Shown here piece after piece: positions 63,473-64,000 of a DNA stretch of 64,000 nucleotides. The notes below the pieces were generated by a model. It did not search any database, had not been told where the DNA came from, and saw nothing but the letters and a program-made list of their open reading frames with translations. The DNA comes from Paenibacillus graminis (GTDB lineage Bacteria; Bacillota; Bacilli; Paenibacillales; Paenibacillaceae). The translations under genes and the position numbers were made by a program. Where the stretch lies: assembly GCF_000758705.1 (NCBI RefSeq), contig NZ_CP009287.1, forward strand, positions 5,704,001 through 5,768,000. The letters run 5' to 3'. Numbering within the stretch: position 1 is the stretch's first letter; every line of letters starts with the position of its first letter.

Positions 63473-64000
63473 ATGAATCAGGGACATCCTGTGATTGCTG
63501 TAACCCATGTCCGCCGCGCATTTGGCACTAAGGAGGTATTGAAGGATATTTCGCTCCAGGTGGACCAGGCAGAGACTTTCGGCATTCTTGGCCCTTCCGG
63601 CTCGGGGAAAACTACGCTAGTAAAGCTGTTGACCGGCATTGATGAAGTGACCTCAGGCCAGGTAGAGGTGCTGGGTGTTCAAATGCCCAAGCTCTCCATG
63701 CTGCAGCAAATCGGCTATATGGCACAGTCGGATGCACTATACAGCGAGCTTAGCGCCAAAGAAAATCTCGAGTTTTTCGCGTCCCTGTATGGACTTAGAG
63801 GCGGAAACCGCACCCGGCGGATCGCTGATGTGATGGAGGTGGTAAACCTGCAGGAGCATCTGCGCAAGCGCGTGGACCAATATTCCGGCGGAATGAAGCG
63901 GCGTCTGTCGCTGGCCATCGCTCTCCTGCATGAACCTCCGCTGCTCATTCTTGACGAACCCACCGTTGGCATCGATCCGGTGCTGCGCAAGTCGATCTGG
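63473..64000 (+). CDS. ABC transporter ATP-binding protein (runs off the window)
   Basis: The visible 176 residues include Walker A GPSGSGKTTLVKLL (about residue 40), the Q-loop in YMAQSDALYS, the signature YSGGMKRRLSLAIALL and Walker B LLILDEPTVGID. This resembles drug or antibiotic-type exporters of the ABC-2 kind, whose permease would lie beyond the window. The ATG follows GAGGAG by 6 nt. The substrate is unknown; regulation by a repressor that binds the palindrome is likely. Confidence 0.92.
   Translation, partial: MNQGHPVIAVTHVRRAFGTKEVLKDISLQVDQAETFGILGPSGSGKTTLVKLLTGIDEVTSGQVEVLGVQMPKLSMLQQIGYMAQSDALYSELSAKENLEFFASLYGLRGGNRTRRIADVMEVVNLQEHLRKRVDQYSGGMKRRLSLAIALLHEPPLLILDEPTVGIDPVLRKSIW

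Overview
The window looks like a chromosome segment from a Paenibacillus-type Bacillota. The reasons are the Bacillus-like order of housekeeping genes (tig, clpP, clpX, ispG, lonB, lonA, engB; hemA, hemX, sirC, hemC, cobA), strong GGAGG ribosome binding sites with several TTG starts, an S-layer-homology protein, and two secreted 'stalk' (copper amine oxidase N-terminal-like) proteins. No 16S gene is present, so the genus is inferred. Most genes lie on the minus strand.

Layout. 1-5.9 kb: tetrapyrrole genes cobA (partial), hemC, sirC, hemX, hemA, read right to left and interrupted by repeat-rich non-coding DNA. 6.6-9.6 kb (plus strand): a purine riboswitch with an unusually long J3/1, followed by a phosphoribosyltransferase, a divergent IMP dehydrogenase of the Tritrichomonas foetus kind, and hpt. 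9.7-20.5 kb: an accessory stretch with an HD-GYP phosphodiesterase, a small-molecule kinase, a decayed GNAT acetyltransferase, a CueP-like protein, a beta-propeller protein, three membrane acyltransferases and a FliB-like protein. 20.6-42.3 kb: a roughly 21 kb, 21-gene Wzx/Wzy-type polysaccharide operon, markedly AT-rich in its middle. It starts with the Wzz-like/tyrosine-kinase pair and ends with rfbA, rfbC, rfbB and a YdcF-like gene. 42.4-45.3 kb: an SLH-domain protein and the matching PHP tyrosine phosphatase. 45.4-57.5 kb: the conserved proteostasis block. 57.6-58.1 kb: tRNA-Arg(TCT) followed by tandem 136-bp units that copy the tRNA 3' end. 58.1-63.1 kb: pstS-pstC-pstA (no pstB) with a propeller protein and a lipoprotein. 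From 63.4 kb: a partial ABC transporter gene behind a perfect palindromic operator.

How it works together. The polysaccharide operon has a priming sugar transferase, glycosyltransferases, flippase, polymerase, a chain-length/kinase pair, dTDP-sugar and UDP-glucuronate supply genes, and an S-layer-type protein next to it. This fits a capsule, secondary cell-wall polymer or S-layer glycan. In Bacillus subtilis engB lies close to hemA; here about 40 kb separates them, so the interval looks like a site of accessory gene accumulation. The features most worth follow-up are the variant riboswitch with its T. foetus-like IMPDH, the 51-bp hairpin array with compensatory changes, the tRNA-linked 136-bp tandem repeat, and two unrecognised secreted or membrane proteins inside the polysaccharide operon.
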